Source of the DNA: Chara braunii
Lineage: Eukaryota > Streptophyta > Charophyceae > Charales > Characeae
Direction: 5' to 3'
Assembly (NCBI GenBank): GCA_003427395.1
Contig: BFEA01000071.1
Span: 862,689-885,715 of the forward strand
Length of the DNA: 23,027 nt
The notes beneath the pieces are model-generated. The model saw only the letters and a list, made by a program, of their open reading frames with translations. It was not told the DNA's origin and did no database searches. Position 1 is the stretch's first letter. Every line of letters starts with the position of its first letter. A program made the position numbers and the translations under genes. This document shows, piece after piece, positions 1-8,807 of this stretch.

Positions 1-340
1 CTAACTCTCGTCAACCTATCTCTCAAAGTTCCCATCCCGATTCTACCAAGCTCCCCCCCCCCCGAAACCTACCAGAACAGCCCACCCGCCTCATACAGGT
101 CACAACCCTCTCCCATGCCCCCAGCCCCCAGCCTCCAGCTCCTCGCTCACGTCTCCAACCCGCATCTCCCACTCTCCTCAACACTATCGCCACATCGTGG
201 AATTCAAAATTAATTCTTGTTTGGTGAATTTTATTTGGAATTACCTTTATTGCTAAATCAATTGATGACATTCTACTCTTGTAAATAGGAACCACCCCTT
301 TCTACTCTTGTAAATTGGACCCCCCCCCCCCCACCCCGGC
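1..340 (+). other. Leader region of the chromovirus, no gene seen
   Basis: Bases 1-185 are C-rich and include an 11-base C run (53-63). Bases 190-310 are clearly AT-rich. A 13-base C run (320-332) comes just before the gag ATG at 341. No tRNA primer binding site of the usual tRNA-Met type and no end of the 3' LTR could be found here. The AT-rich patch between two C-rich ones may be a small insertion or the natural leader. Confidence 0.4.
271..315 (+). repeat. Short direct repeat, 16 nt identical
   Basis: TTCTACTCTTGTAAAT occurs at 271-286 and again at 300-315. Both copies are followed by a GGA with one mismatch before it. The offset is 29 bases, in the AT-rich part of the leader just before gag. 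Confidence 0.8.
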
Positions 341-2060
341 ATGCCACGCTCAACCAAGAACTCTCAACGCGCAGCCACCGACGCCGCCGCTGCTGCCGCC
401 GCCTCCACCTCATCTGCTGCTAACTCCTCAGCCGCAGCTACCACTGCTTCCTCCCCCACCATGGCCCAATCATCCAACATTGATATGTCCGACATCCGCT
501 CCGACTCCGTCGACAGCATCGCCCACAACCTCGCAGGCGAGCAAAAACCAGCACCCGATGTCGCCATCGACCTCACATATCTTTTCCGCATGATGACATC
601 TCTCCAGTCATCCATGGACGACATCAAAACATCCGTTTCCACCATCTTTGCTCGCGTGACCACCAATGAAAGTCACACCCCGCCATCTAGGTCGTCACCA
701 CCACATCCCCCCCCCCACCACCTCGGGTGCCACCTCCCTTCCCCCATCCTCCCTCCACATCTACACCAATCACCCTGTCCCCCACGTCCACCGCCCTCTC
801 CGCTAGCACGTTATCCACACCCCTGCCTTCATCCACCACTACCCCCACCTTGGTCACCAAGACGACAACCCCCGCTGTCACGCAGTCATCAACCATTCCC
901 TCCCAGTCAAAACCCCTCATGACTTCATCCACTATCACTTCCACCCATACACAGATCACCCCCACACCTCAAGCCTTGCTCCTTGTTATCCCAATACCTC
1001 CTCCGTCCACACTCCTCCCGACCAATCCCACTACCGACTTCACCCGGGTACCATCCTCCTCACCCAAACTTGATTTCAACACCTTCGCCACCACAACACC
1101 CTTAACGGGTAACATTCCCCCATCCTTCCGGTCAACAGATATCCCCCCCTTCACCGGCCTTCCCCACGAGGACGTCTTCGTCTTTCTCAACAAACTATAC
1201 GATGCCTTCTCCCTCCACAACGTCCCTGTCACACACTGGCTCCCTATTGCCAGCACCAGGCTACAGGAAGGCGCCGCTCGTTGGTGGTACACCGAAGTTG
1301 ACCGAACGAGCTAACCACCAACACGCAAACGAGGAACCCCATTCCTTCCTTCAGTGGGCCAACCTCATCACCTGCACATTCCGACCACATAAGACGGTCG
1401 ATGACTACTTTGAGCAACTTTGCCGCCTTCGACAGAACGGCCCGACCGACCGTTTTGTCCAATACATCCATGCGTTGCGGCAACATATCCCCCTTGACTA
1501 TGTCAGCGATGTCGCATTCATCTCTCGCTTCAAACGGGCATGCCGCAAGGACCTCGCCGCCTCCCTCGTCCACGACCCCCTGATGTCCCTCTCCGATCTC
1601 TTCAACCGCGCCATCCACCTAGACAAATTCCTCACCCCGTACAAGGACACACTCACATCCGCCCCACCCCGCCCACGATTCTTTCATAACATCACCGACG
1701 AAACCTCTCTCTGTCTCCTCGGATGAGTTCTCCACCCCCGACCCTGACACCCTCTCCGACCCACTCGACACCACATGGCTCTCCTCCAAAGAACTCTCTG
1801 CCATCCACCTTATGCCGATGGAAAAGAGAGAATGCACCAGTTGTCCTCCCATAAACACCCACCCAACCCGTCTCACAAAACTCACGCCGGAGGAGCAAAC
1901 CTACCTCCAAGCAAAGGGTGGATGTTTCCGGTGCCGACAACTAGGACATCAACAAACAAACTGTCCAAATGCCGGACAGTTCACTCGTCAGGCACCCAGG
2001 TCCGCGGCCCCCCGACCTGCCGCTTCCGCATCCGCCACTCCCGGTCCCTCCTCCACTTGA
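341..2060 (+). pseudogene. gag: Broken gag polyprotein gene of the chromovirus
   Basis: Gag packages the element RNA into virus-like particles. The reading starts at ATG 341 with an Ala/Ser-rich N-terminus, then shifts frame in or near a 10-base C run (707-716). The core gag helix region follows in another frame (about 1080-1300, with FVFLNKLYDAF and EGAARWWYTEV). A stop lies at 1311-1313, and the frame changes again so that the region ANEEPHSFLQWANLI to RRAIHLDKF-like sequence reads on to 1726. A further shift leads to the zinc knuckle CFRCRQLGHQQTNC (CX2CX4HX4C, about 1924-1965). The frame closes at 2060 and protease is in another frame. The number of breaks rules out programmed frameshifting as the sole explanation. 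Family assignment is firm; the exact junctions are not. Confidence 0.85.
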
Positions 2061-2400
2061 ACACAGTCCCCAGGATCACCACGAACCCGCCCCGACATTG
2101 ACGACTAGTCTGCTGGCCATCCCATCGGTGACGATCCCCACCCGACCAGTGACCCATTTGGCATCGACAATACGTCTGCCTCGCCCCTCTCCAGTGCTGC
2201 ACATCCCACCGGACGACCCCCAAGCATTGCAACCCTCGTCGCTTGACGCCCCCCTTACCGCCACATGTTCTGCAACCCTCCTTCCGAATCCATCCTCTAT
2301 CACCTTCTCTGATGTTGTTGAGGAACAAGCCTGACTCGATCGGCTTGTCCGGTTAGGCAATGAACAATGTTGCCTCAACACCATTATCTCCACTGCCAAC

Positions 2401-2760
2401 TCATCACGCTTTCACCTCAAATTCATCGCCGCCACCCTTGGTGCATCTACGACTAAGTTCCGGGCCCTCCTCGACATTGGAGCCACCGATAACTTCATCA
2501 CCGAGGCGTATGTTCGGAAAGTCAGTCTTACCTCTACCGGTTACGACTCCCCGATTACGATTCGTTTGGGGGACAAAGACACCGTCGTCATAGTAGACCG
2601 CACGGTTCCCGAGACCACCATGACTGTCGAAACCCTCCGCAGTCAGGTCTCATTCGATGTCATGCACTTAATGTGCGACATCGTTTTAGGAACACCGTGG
2701 CTGAACCGCTACATGCCATACTCGTTCCACCCCAACTTCATCCGCCTTATCAACCCCCCT
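2401..2760 (+). pseudogene. pol: Aspartic protease domain of pol, active-site residue altered
   Basis: The retropepsin-type protease cuts the Gag-Pol polyprotein. The active-site loop reads ALLDIGATDNFIT, where the family has D-S/T-G. The Asp codon is at 2473 and the following codon is ATT (Ile), one base away from AGT or ACT. The later DIVLGTPWLNRY matches the ILG-x-x-WL motif usual in gypsy proteases. The same frame has a TGA at 2332-2334 upstream and runs without a break into the reverse transcriptase. The substitution probably reflects decay. Confidence 0.78.
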
Positions 2761-2959
2761 GATACAACCATCGACATTCCCTATCTCCCCTATCCCCCCT
2801 CCCCAAGGTCCGTCACCGCACACCAATTCCTTCACATGGCCCGTACGTACCCTGACTCCACCTACTATTGCCTTGTCCTTGATCGCGAGCGTCCGGAGGA
2901 CTTGCTCCCAACTGACAAACCCGACCAAGCCCCCCCCTCCGACCCCGCCCTCACCTCCA

Positions 2960-3800
2960 TCCTCAACGAGTTCAAGGACGTCTTCCCCGAGTTCTTGCCC
3001 GCCGGATTACCTTTGGATCGTGGCGTATCACACACCATCGATTTGGAGCCCGATCACTCTCCATCTTGCCGCCATCCGTACCAACTCTCTGTTCCAGAAG
3101 CCGAAGAAATGAAGTGGCAATTCAATGAACTCCTTGAAAAAGGATTTATTAAGCCAAGTTCACCCCCCTTCGGCACAAGCTGCCTTTTCGTCAAGAAAGG
3201 CGGAACATCGAAATTCCGAATGTGCACAGACTACCGCGCCTAGAATCGGATCACGATCAAGAACAAGTACCCCCTACCACGGATCTCCGAGCTTCTTGAT
3301 CGTCTCCGTGGAGCCAAATATTTTACCAAAATTGACCTCCGCAGTGGCTTCCACCAGATCCGCATCCGCTAGGAGGACACCCACAAGACCGCATTTCGTT
3401 CTCGCTTTGGGCATTACGAGTTCCTCGTGATGCCCTTCGGGCTCACCAACACCCCCGCCACATTCCAATCCACCATGAACCACATCTTCCGTGACCTCCT
3501 CAAAGTCTGTGTCGTCATTTACCTCGATGATATCCTTGTCTATAGCCCCACCTTCGAGTCCCACCTTCAACATCTCCGCCAAGTCCTCTCTATCCTCTGA
3601 GAGCAAAAATTATACGCCAAGCTCAGCAAATGCACCTTTGTCGCTTCAAGCGTTGAATACCTTGGCCACATCATCTCCGCTGAAGGTATACGCATGGACC
3701 CCTCAAAGGTCACCGCCTCATCGAGTATCCACCACCCAAGACCCTACTCCAACTTCGCTCATTTCTCGGCCTTGCCAACTACTTCCGCCCTTTTATCCGT
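2960..3800 (+). pseudogene. pol: Reverse transcriptase domain of pol with three in-frame stops
   Basis: This domain copies element RNA into DNA. Motifs in order are the linker ending [56 protein letters not shown] and the catalytic YLDDILVYS (codons from 3520, with the two Asp at 3526-3531). Stops in the frame are TAG at 3241 (directly after CTDYRA, where Leu is usual), TAG at 3370 and TGA at 3598. The frame shifts near 3718-3723, after which the thumb reads LRSFLGLANYFRPFIRNFS. The catalytic residues are intact, so the decay is recent relative to the family. Confidence 0.92.
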
Positions 3801-4375
3801 AACTTCTCCGACATCTCGTACCCCCTCCACGAACTCACCCGCAAGGATACCCCCTTCACTTGGAACGACTGCCGCCAAAACGCCTTCGACCTCCTCAAAC
3901 AAACCATCACCACGGCCCCCGTCCTCAAGATCGCCGACCCCTCTCGACATTTCTACGTTACCACTGACGCATCCGAATTCACTCTTGGAGCCGTCCTATC
4001 CCAACACTTCCCCCGCGACACCTCTGAAACCCCCTCCATCAAAGATTTCCCCACCCACCTCGAGGCTCCACCCGACGAGTACCCCATCGCCTTCGCTAGC
4101 AAGGGGTTCCTTCCCCCGGAGATGAACTACCCTCCAACGAGAAGGAACTCCTCGTCGTGATCCACGCCCTCAAAGTCTGGCACTCGTACCTCGACGGGCA
4201 ATACTTCACCATCCGCACGGACAACACCATTGTCTCCTCCATCCTCACTAAAAAAGACCACGCCGCGCCAAGCCCGTTGGTTAGACTTTCTTGCCCAATT
4301 CACATTTACCATTTGCCACACCCACGACAAAAGCAACCGCGTTGCCGATGCCCTCTCTCGACGCCCCGACCACAA
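3801..4375 (+). pseudogene. pol: RNase H domain of pol, frameshifted
   Basis: RNase H removes the RNA strand of the hybrid during reverse transcription. The sequence shows HFYVTTDASEFTLGAVLSQ with the first catalytic Asp, then IAFASKGFLPPEMNY. The frame then changes near 4131, inside the segment that encodes the catalytic Glu motif. It resumes with HALKVWHSYLDGQYFTIRTDN (third acidic residue in RTDN) and shifts again near 4258, before RWLDFLAQFTFTI and NRVADALSRRPD. Two frameshifts within about 130 bases make it non-functional. Confidence 0.88.
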
Positions 4376-4499
4376 GCCCTCCGAGAAAGTCTATGCCGCC
4401 ATGACTCATATCCAACTCCTACCATCGCTCCACCACCGCTACACCCAAGGCTACCTCTCTTGCCCGAATTTCTCAACAATCTACAACAAACTTCGTGAT

Positions 4500-5640
4500 C
4501 TCGACTCAGTCCCCGACTACTCCCTTCACGACCAACTTCTTTATATTGACACCAAAGGCACTCGCCGACTTTGCATTCCCGACGCACGTGGCCTCCGTAC
4601 CCAGCTCTTGGCCGAGCATCACGATGCCAAGACTGTGGGACACCTCGGGTTCCAAAAAACCTTCGACACCATCTCTCGTTACTTCTACTAGCCTTCCCTA
4701 CTCGTCGACGTCAAAGCCTTCATTCGCTCATGCCCCACATGTCAAGCCGTCAACCCCCCAAACCGCGCCAAGCCCGGCAAGCTACAATCATTGTCGATCC
4801 CCACCCACCGGTGGCAGTCCATTTCCATGGACTTCGTTTGCGGTCTCCCCAAGACCGATCGCGAACATGATTGCATCTATGTCATTGTTTGTTGCTTGAC
4901 TAAACGCGCCCACTTCATCCCTTGCACCACATCGCACAACGCCAAGGACGTCGCCATTCTCTTCTTCGACCATGTCGCACGCCACCACGGTCTCCCCGAG
5001 AACATCATCAGCAACCGTGACCCTCGCTTCCTTTCACAATTCTGGAAACACCTCTTTAAAGCCTACGAAACCACGCTCAAGTATAACACTACATTCCACC
5101 CATAGACCGATGGACAAGCTGAGAAGATGAACAATACTCTCCAAAGAATCCTGCGAAAGTATTGTCGCCCACATCAACACGATTGGGATCAGTTGCTCAC
5201 CGCCGCCGAGTTTTCCTACAACAATGTTGTTTGTCCTTCCACTGACATGTTTCCATTCTACCTCGACCTTGGCTATCATCCGAGCTTGCCCTCCGACTTC
5301 CTGCTCCCCTCGCAACTCAACCCCTCCACCCCCTGCCCTTCTCTCAATGAATGGGTAGCAACAATGAACAGACTCCTCAGAGAAGCTACCGAAGCCCTTG
5401 AAAGAACACAAGAACAACAAGCCAACAAGACTAACAAACACAGACGTGACGTCTCATTCAAAAAAGGGGACAAAGTCTGGCTCTCCACCAAACGCTTTGA
5501 ACCCAAACACGGCTTGTCCAAGAAACTCTCGAACAAATGGCTCGGTCCCTTCCCCATCATTGAACAAACCTCCCCCGTCAATTACAAGCTCCAACTCCCC
5601 CCTGGCATGAGTCGTGTCCACCCTGTCTTCACGTAGAATA
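4500..5640 (+). pseudogene. pol: Integrase domain of pol with two nonsense codons
   Basis: Integrase inserts the cDNA into the genome. The N-terminal H2C2 finger is visible as HHDAKTVGHLGF and, after a TAG at 4689-4691 where Trp is usual (RYFYWP in relatives), as CPTCQAVN (Cys codon at 4731). The DDE core has Asp in SMDFVCGLP (codon 4830), Asp in NRDPRFLSQFW (5019) and Glu in TDGQAEKMNNTL (5121). The TAG at 5103-5105 replaces the usual Gln of HPQTDGQ. The C-terminal GPF/Y motif is NKWLGPFPII. Frame 3 is held from about 4260 to 5636. At 5634 one base appears lost, since HPVF should continue as HVEYLKEYH, which is present in the next frame. Confidence 0.92.
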
Positions 5641-5724
5641 CTTAAAAGAATACCATGAATCCCCACCCCAATTCGCTAACCGCCCTTACCCCAGACCTCC
5701 ATCATGCTTCCCACAGGCCCATAA

Positions 5725-5910
5725 TTCGTAGTAGAATCCATCACAGGTCGACGAACCACACAAGTATCAGACCATCCGGAACCAATCACAGAATACAAAG
5801 TTAAATGGACTGGATACCCTGACGAAGAGTCCACATGGGAACCTCTTCCTAACCTTAAGAATGCTATGAAACTTGTTCGCGCCTATGACCGTGCTCACCC
5901 TATATCCTAG
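5725..5910 (+). pseudogene. Chromodomain at the integrase C-terminus
   Basis: The frame FVVESITGRR...YKVKWTGYPDEESTWEP...LKNAMKLVRAY ends at TAG 5908-5910. Aromatic residues in YKVKW and STWEP are those of a chromodomain; in chromoviruses this module at the end of integrase binds methylated histone H3 and directs insertion to heterochromatin. The domain itself is intact over 61 codons but is disconnected from integrase by frameshifts around 5634 and 5720. Confidence 0.9.
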
Positions 5911-6154
5911 ATAGTAGATACATAATATAACTCAAACCCTAAACCCTTGCATAAACCCCGCCTTGACCCCGCCAAAACCCCGCATTCCTTCTCTACACAC
6001 ACCCCTGTACCCAGCGAAGCCCTTGCCTCTTGAACCCCCCCCCTGTCTGATCCGCCCTTGCCTCCGCCTTGCCCGTTCTCCCATCTGTCCTCCGTCACAT
6101 CCTTGTCTCTCTTGTCCAAATTCTCTTTGTGGCCCCTGCGCATCACCGGCGATA
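5911..6154 (+). other. Untranslated region after pol, no gene seen
   Basis: A C-rich stretch that begins with a telomere-like AAACCCTAAACCC (5934-5946), followed by several degenerate AAACCCCGCC-like words up to about 5990. I see no coding signature. Confidence 0.4.
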
Positions 6155-6421
6155 ATGGATCTAATGGCAAGCGCACGAGGACGATGGCATGCTGCAGCTC
6201 AGTACGAGGAGATAAGACAGCTGGCTGGCCACCATGCTGTTCCCTTTGGCCGACACCTTGGACTCACAGACTTCTGGAGCAGCACCTCTGACATGGACAT
6301 CAAGATCAGTCTGCGACCTGCAATTCGGATCAGACCTCATCATCAGATCGTGTACCGGACGCAACCTGCTACTGAGACAATCAAGCTGAAGTCCTCGCCG
6401 TCTACATCACAGAACTGCTGA
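6155..6421 (+). CDS. Small open frame of unknown function between chromodomain and polypurine tract
   Basis: An ATG at 6155 opens an 88-codon frame that ends at TGA 6419-6421. Its base composition is balanced, unlike the C-rich gag-pol before it. The predicted product starts MDLMASARGRW, is fairly polar, and has no membrane segment or motif I recognise. Chromoviruses normally have only short untranslated sequence here. It could be a captured host fragment, an additional element gene, or chance. I do not propose a function. Confidence 0.25.
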   Translation: MDLMASARGRWHAAAQYEEIRQLAGHHAVPFGRHLGLTDFWSSTSDMDIKISLRPAIRIRPHHQIVYRTQPATETIKLKSSPSTSQNC

Positions 6422-6928
6422 AGACTGTTTCCTCACCGCCACTTCTGCAACACCTTCCAAGACCTTCCTCAAGACATTTCTTTGCTTTTGACACTTCGTT
6501 ACAGACCCGAAACGTTGTTTTCCCAGACCCCTCAGACAATCCAGCACTTGAGCATTGAACAAACTTTTTTTTTTTTTTTTTCCTTACCCAACCCCGACAA
6601 CCTACAACCTTGTTGAACACCAATAGGACCTCCCTGTTACTTGTAGAACCTCACTAGGATTACCCTGTTACTTTAACATTGATTCCCTCATCCATGTAGA
6701 ACCTCAATAGGATTACCCTGCTACTTGAACATTGATTCCCTCATCCCTGTAGAACCTCAATAGGATTACCCTGCTACTTGAACATTGATTCCCTCATCCC
6801 TGTAGGACCCCTATAGGATTACCCTGCTACTTGCATTACTCCCCTTTTCCTTTTCTGACCAATGATTGGCCCCGTCCCATCCTTCACAACTGTTCATTGG
6901 GTCTTTGGCAGACGGGACGTTGCCTTAC
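6422..6928 (+). other. 3' untranslated region of the chromovirus
   Basis: No coding signature. It holds a T17 run (6565-6581), the 53-bp tandem repeat array annotated separately, and about 90 bases of unique sequence before the polypurine tract. Confidence 0.5.
6611..6834 (+). repeat. 53-bp tandem repeat, about 4 units
   Basis: Three full units start at 6642, 6695 and 6748 with exact 53-base spacing. A partial unit starts at 6801 and a degenerate short unit covers 6611-6641. The unit begins TGTAGAACCTCAATAGGATT and includes ACCCTGCTACTTG and CATTGATTCCCTCATCC. Units 2 and 3 are identical over most of their length, so the expansion is recent. The array lies about 95 bases before the polypurine tract. 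Confidence 0.92.
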
Positions 6929-6943
6929 AGAGGGAGGGGATAG
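6929..6943 (+). promoter_or_regulatory. Polypurine tract (plus-strand primer)
   Basis: AGAGGGAGGGGATAG abuts the TG that opens the LTR. In LTR retrotransposons this RNase H-resistant purine run primes plus-strand DNA synthesis directly upstream of the 3' LTR. Confidence 0.85.
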
Positions 6944-7046
6944 TGTTACGGACCAAGCCAGGGCTCGATCCCTGGTCCGCTGGGTACCACCCGCCAGGCT
7001 GCTATTCTATTTTTTTTGGAGTTTCTGATCTCCGGTTCCTGACTGT

Positions 7047-7136
7047 TGGCGCCCTCTGCAGTTGGCGCCCGTTCTCAAATCCCGCCTCTGCCACTTTCGG
7101 ATTTCGTACTTGGCGCCCTCCGGCATTCTGGCGCCC
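7047..7136 (+). repeat. Four TGGCGCCC words within the LTR
   Basis: Copies lie at 7047-7054, 7063-7070, 7111-7118 and 7129-7136. The core GGCGCC is self-complementary. The spacing is irregular (16, 48, 18). A role as a binding site is possible but not shown. Confidence 0.75.
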
Positions 7137-7204
7137 AGGCTCAGACCTTCGATTTTCAGTTCAGCCCCGAGGCAAATTGCACTTTTGCCCTCGGACTCAA
7201 CTCA

Positions 7205-7227
7205 AGTCCGGTACTTAAGACCGGACT
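7205..7227 (+). other. Perfect 8-bp inverted repeat in LTR
   Basis: AGTCCGGT (7205-7212) and ACCGGACT (7220-7227) pair perfectly around a 7-base loop ACTTAAG. It is in the middle of the LTR, where transcript-start or R-region hairpins are often found. Confidence 0.7.
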
Positions 7228-7313
7228 CAAGCTGAGTTCGGGGACGCAGTCTTCAGCCTCAGTGCTTGTGCTTCAGTATGACTTGCTGCGACATTGTGAA
7301 CGGAACCAAGATT

Positions 7314-7345
7314 GCGACTTTGCGACTTTGCTACTTTGCCACTTT
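7314..7345 (+). repeat. Four 8-bp tandem units in LTR
   Basis: GCGACTTT, GCGACTTT, GCTACTTT and GCCACTTT follow each other without gaps. Confidence 0.85.
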
Positions 7346-7388
7346 GTGTCCGTGTCCATCGAGTCGTGTCGAGTCCTTGTCGAGTTGA

Positions 7389-7405
7389 GTGTGTGTGTGT
7401 GTGTG
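7389..7405 (+). repeat. (GT)8 microsatellite in LTR
   Basis: Uninterrupted GT run about 70 bases before the LTR end. Confidence 0.95.
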
Positions 7406-7545
7406 CTCTCACTCACTCCCTCTCTCTTCCCCGACCTCGCTGCTCTGCCTCAGCCCCGTCACAGGAACCGCAACAGGTAAGCTAGTGGTGAGTAATTCTT
7501 CTCATAACATAGGGGAATTCTTTGTGAAAATAGGCTAAATCTTAC

Positions 7546-7686
7546 CTCGTTTGCTATCCGCTCCATGAGTGATCCCATCCGCACATCGTCACTGTAATGC
7601 CTAGAGATTATCCACACCATTCGCAGAGCATTCATCATCTGAGGTAGTGTGTCATATATGCTTGCTAGTGAGCCCGATGAAATGTT
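7546..7686 (-). CDS. Axonemal-type dynein heavy chain, internal exon (N-terminal DHC_N1 region)
   Basis: This 141-base, phase 0-0 exon encodes 47 residues. They include SGSLASIYDTLPQMMNAL, LRMVWIISRHY and LMERIANEV, the pattern of the dynein heavy chain tail region (DHC_N1) in axonemal motors. On the minus strand the acceptor is TGCTGTGCAG before AAC ATT TCA, and the donor is GAG followed by GTAAGA, both good matches to consensus. It follows the 10528-10605 exon directly in protein order. The gene product is a very large flagellar motor subunit; this exon is about 1 percent of it. The downstream intron begins at 7545 and already contains the chromovirus LTR 70 bases later. Its acceptor is beyond the left edge. 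Inner-arm type is likely but the paralogue cannot be named from 73 residues. Confidence 0.8.
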
Positions 7687-7860
7687 CTGCACAGCATTTC
7701 CAAAACAAGAATACAGGGGTCAAAGGACTGAAAACTTGTGGCCAACAGTTAAGTGACAACTTGAGTTTTGAACTCAGAAAGTCCTATGCCTCGTCCTGAT
7801 CGTGCTGGTGTTGATGTATATGGAAGAGGGGTCCCGGAGTTTCAAACCATTGTCACTGCA

Positions 7861-7960
7861 AGAGTGAATGACTTTATTTTTCATGTTCATAATGACGTGT
7901 CATATTACCGGCAAGGTTGCCAAGTGAATGACTATGTTTTCTGTGTTCATAAGTACGAGT
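7861..7960 (+). repeat. Imperfect 40-bp duplication, 60-base offset
   Basis: AGAGTGAATGACTTTATTTT (7861) and CAAGTGAATGACTATGTTTT (7921) are aligned copies; each continues with a GTTCATAA word. The similarity covers about 40 bases of each 60-base unit. Confidence 0.7.
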
Positions 7961-8539
7961 ACCTCGTGCAAGATGACAAAAGTGTCCAGCGCCTTTGAAA
8001 ATGTTTGTTGATTTGTTAACTGTAGCCAACTGAACAGTTTGTGCTTCTGTAGACATGGATGAAAGCAATCGAGAAAATATCCCTGTTCATTGTCACAACA
8101 TGACATTCTCCAAGGAACTGATTTCTGTCATCCGCGTGGAAGCGAGATGCGACAACCTGGTTACCGCATGCGACTCCTGCAGCTCACTCTCATGCACTCT
8201 GTCAGGTCCACTCACCCATGACTCAGCGTTCTGCACAGCGACACAGACACTTCATCGCAGATGCGGCTGGCCAAGCAAACTCGTGGTGGGTCAAGGAAAG
8301 GTAGGAGAAGTCAGAAGAATGGAGGCAAAGTGAAAGCAGCTGTGTACTGCCACATCTGTGCATAGCCATCATAAACGTGTGTGCGGGACGAAGGTCAGCA
8401 AGAGAGACCAGTCGGCATGGTTTAAGGACAGTGCCACACATGTTCATCACCCTGGCATCCACAACTTGCCTGCTGCGCATGAAAAATATGAAAGCCTGAG
8501 GGAACAGGAGTCTCCCAAACGAAGATATACCATGCTGTG

Positions 8540-8807
8540 AATGGAAGGGCAACAGGGGTCACAAGGAGGGGACTAGCAGCTCATTGTATACATCATACAC
8601 AAGGATAGGGCCACATGAACAGCATGGAAGACAGCCATGACAAGAGAAGGCATCAGTAACAAACTCGGACACGAGTGGAAAGGCAACAGGGATTGCAAGG
8701 AGTGGGATAAGCAGGTCATCATATGCATCATACACAAGGACGGAACCGTGTAGACACGTGGAAGACAGCCACGAGGGAAGAAGGCATCAAAGGCAGATCG
8801 CAAATGA
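8540..8807 (+). repeat. Imperfect tandem duplication of about 134 bp
   Basis: Unit 1 starts at 8540 and unit 2 at 8674. Shared words in the same order include GGAA-GGCAACAGG, CATCATACACAAGGA, TGGAAGACAGCCA and AAGGCATCA. The two units differ at many positions, so the duplication is old. Confidence 0.8.

Larger units (their letters stand above)
1..7475 (+). mobile_element. Degenerate Ty3/gypsy chromovirus (LTR retrotransposon), 5' LTR outside window
   Basis: The domain order gag, protease, reverse transcriptase, RNase H, integrase, chromodomain, polypurine tract and LTR is that of a Ty3/gypsy chromovirus. All parts are on the plus strand. The coding part is strongly C-rich and needs about eight frame changes and six nonsense codons to be followed from gag to chromodomain, so this copy is dead. 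I see no copy of the 3' LTR at the left edge, so either the 5' LTR lies left of base 1 or the copy is 5'-truncated. The element lies inside an intron of the minus-strand dynein gene and is antisense to it. Assignment of the 6944-7475 LTR to this body rests on the adjacent polypurine tract and order; a nested second element is possible. Confidence 0.88.
6944..7475 (+). repeat. 3' long terminal repeat, 532 bp
   Basis: The LTR opens with TGTTACGG after the polypurine tract and closes with CCGCAACA. These ends form an imperfect inverted repeat (7 of 8). A five-base target duplication would be GGTAA (7476-7480), but the left flank is outside the window. Inside are four copies of TGGCGCCC, an 8-bp palindromic stem, four 8-mers of the GCGACTTT type and a (GT)8 run. 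No second copy is in the window, so its divergence and insertion age cannot be read. Confidence 0.82.

Noticed and set aside
1-200. Possible 5' LTR at the left edge
   Set aside because: No stretch here matches the 6944-7475 LTR, including its GT run, octamers and CCGCAACA end.
717-922. Continuation of the ATG-341 frame past the C run
   Set aside because: It becomes low-complexity Pro/His-rich, while the conserved gag domain continues in another frame.
1-7475. Endogenous pararetrovirus or retrovirus instead of a retrotransposon
   Set aside because: Gag with CCHC knuckle, gypsy-type integrase with GPF motif, chromodomain and LTR fit a chromovirus, and no movement-protein or envelope-like frame is present.
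7476-7480. GGTAA as a confirmed target-site duplication
   Set aside because: The matching copy would be left of the 5' LTR, which is outside the window.
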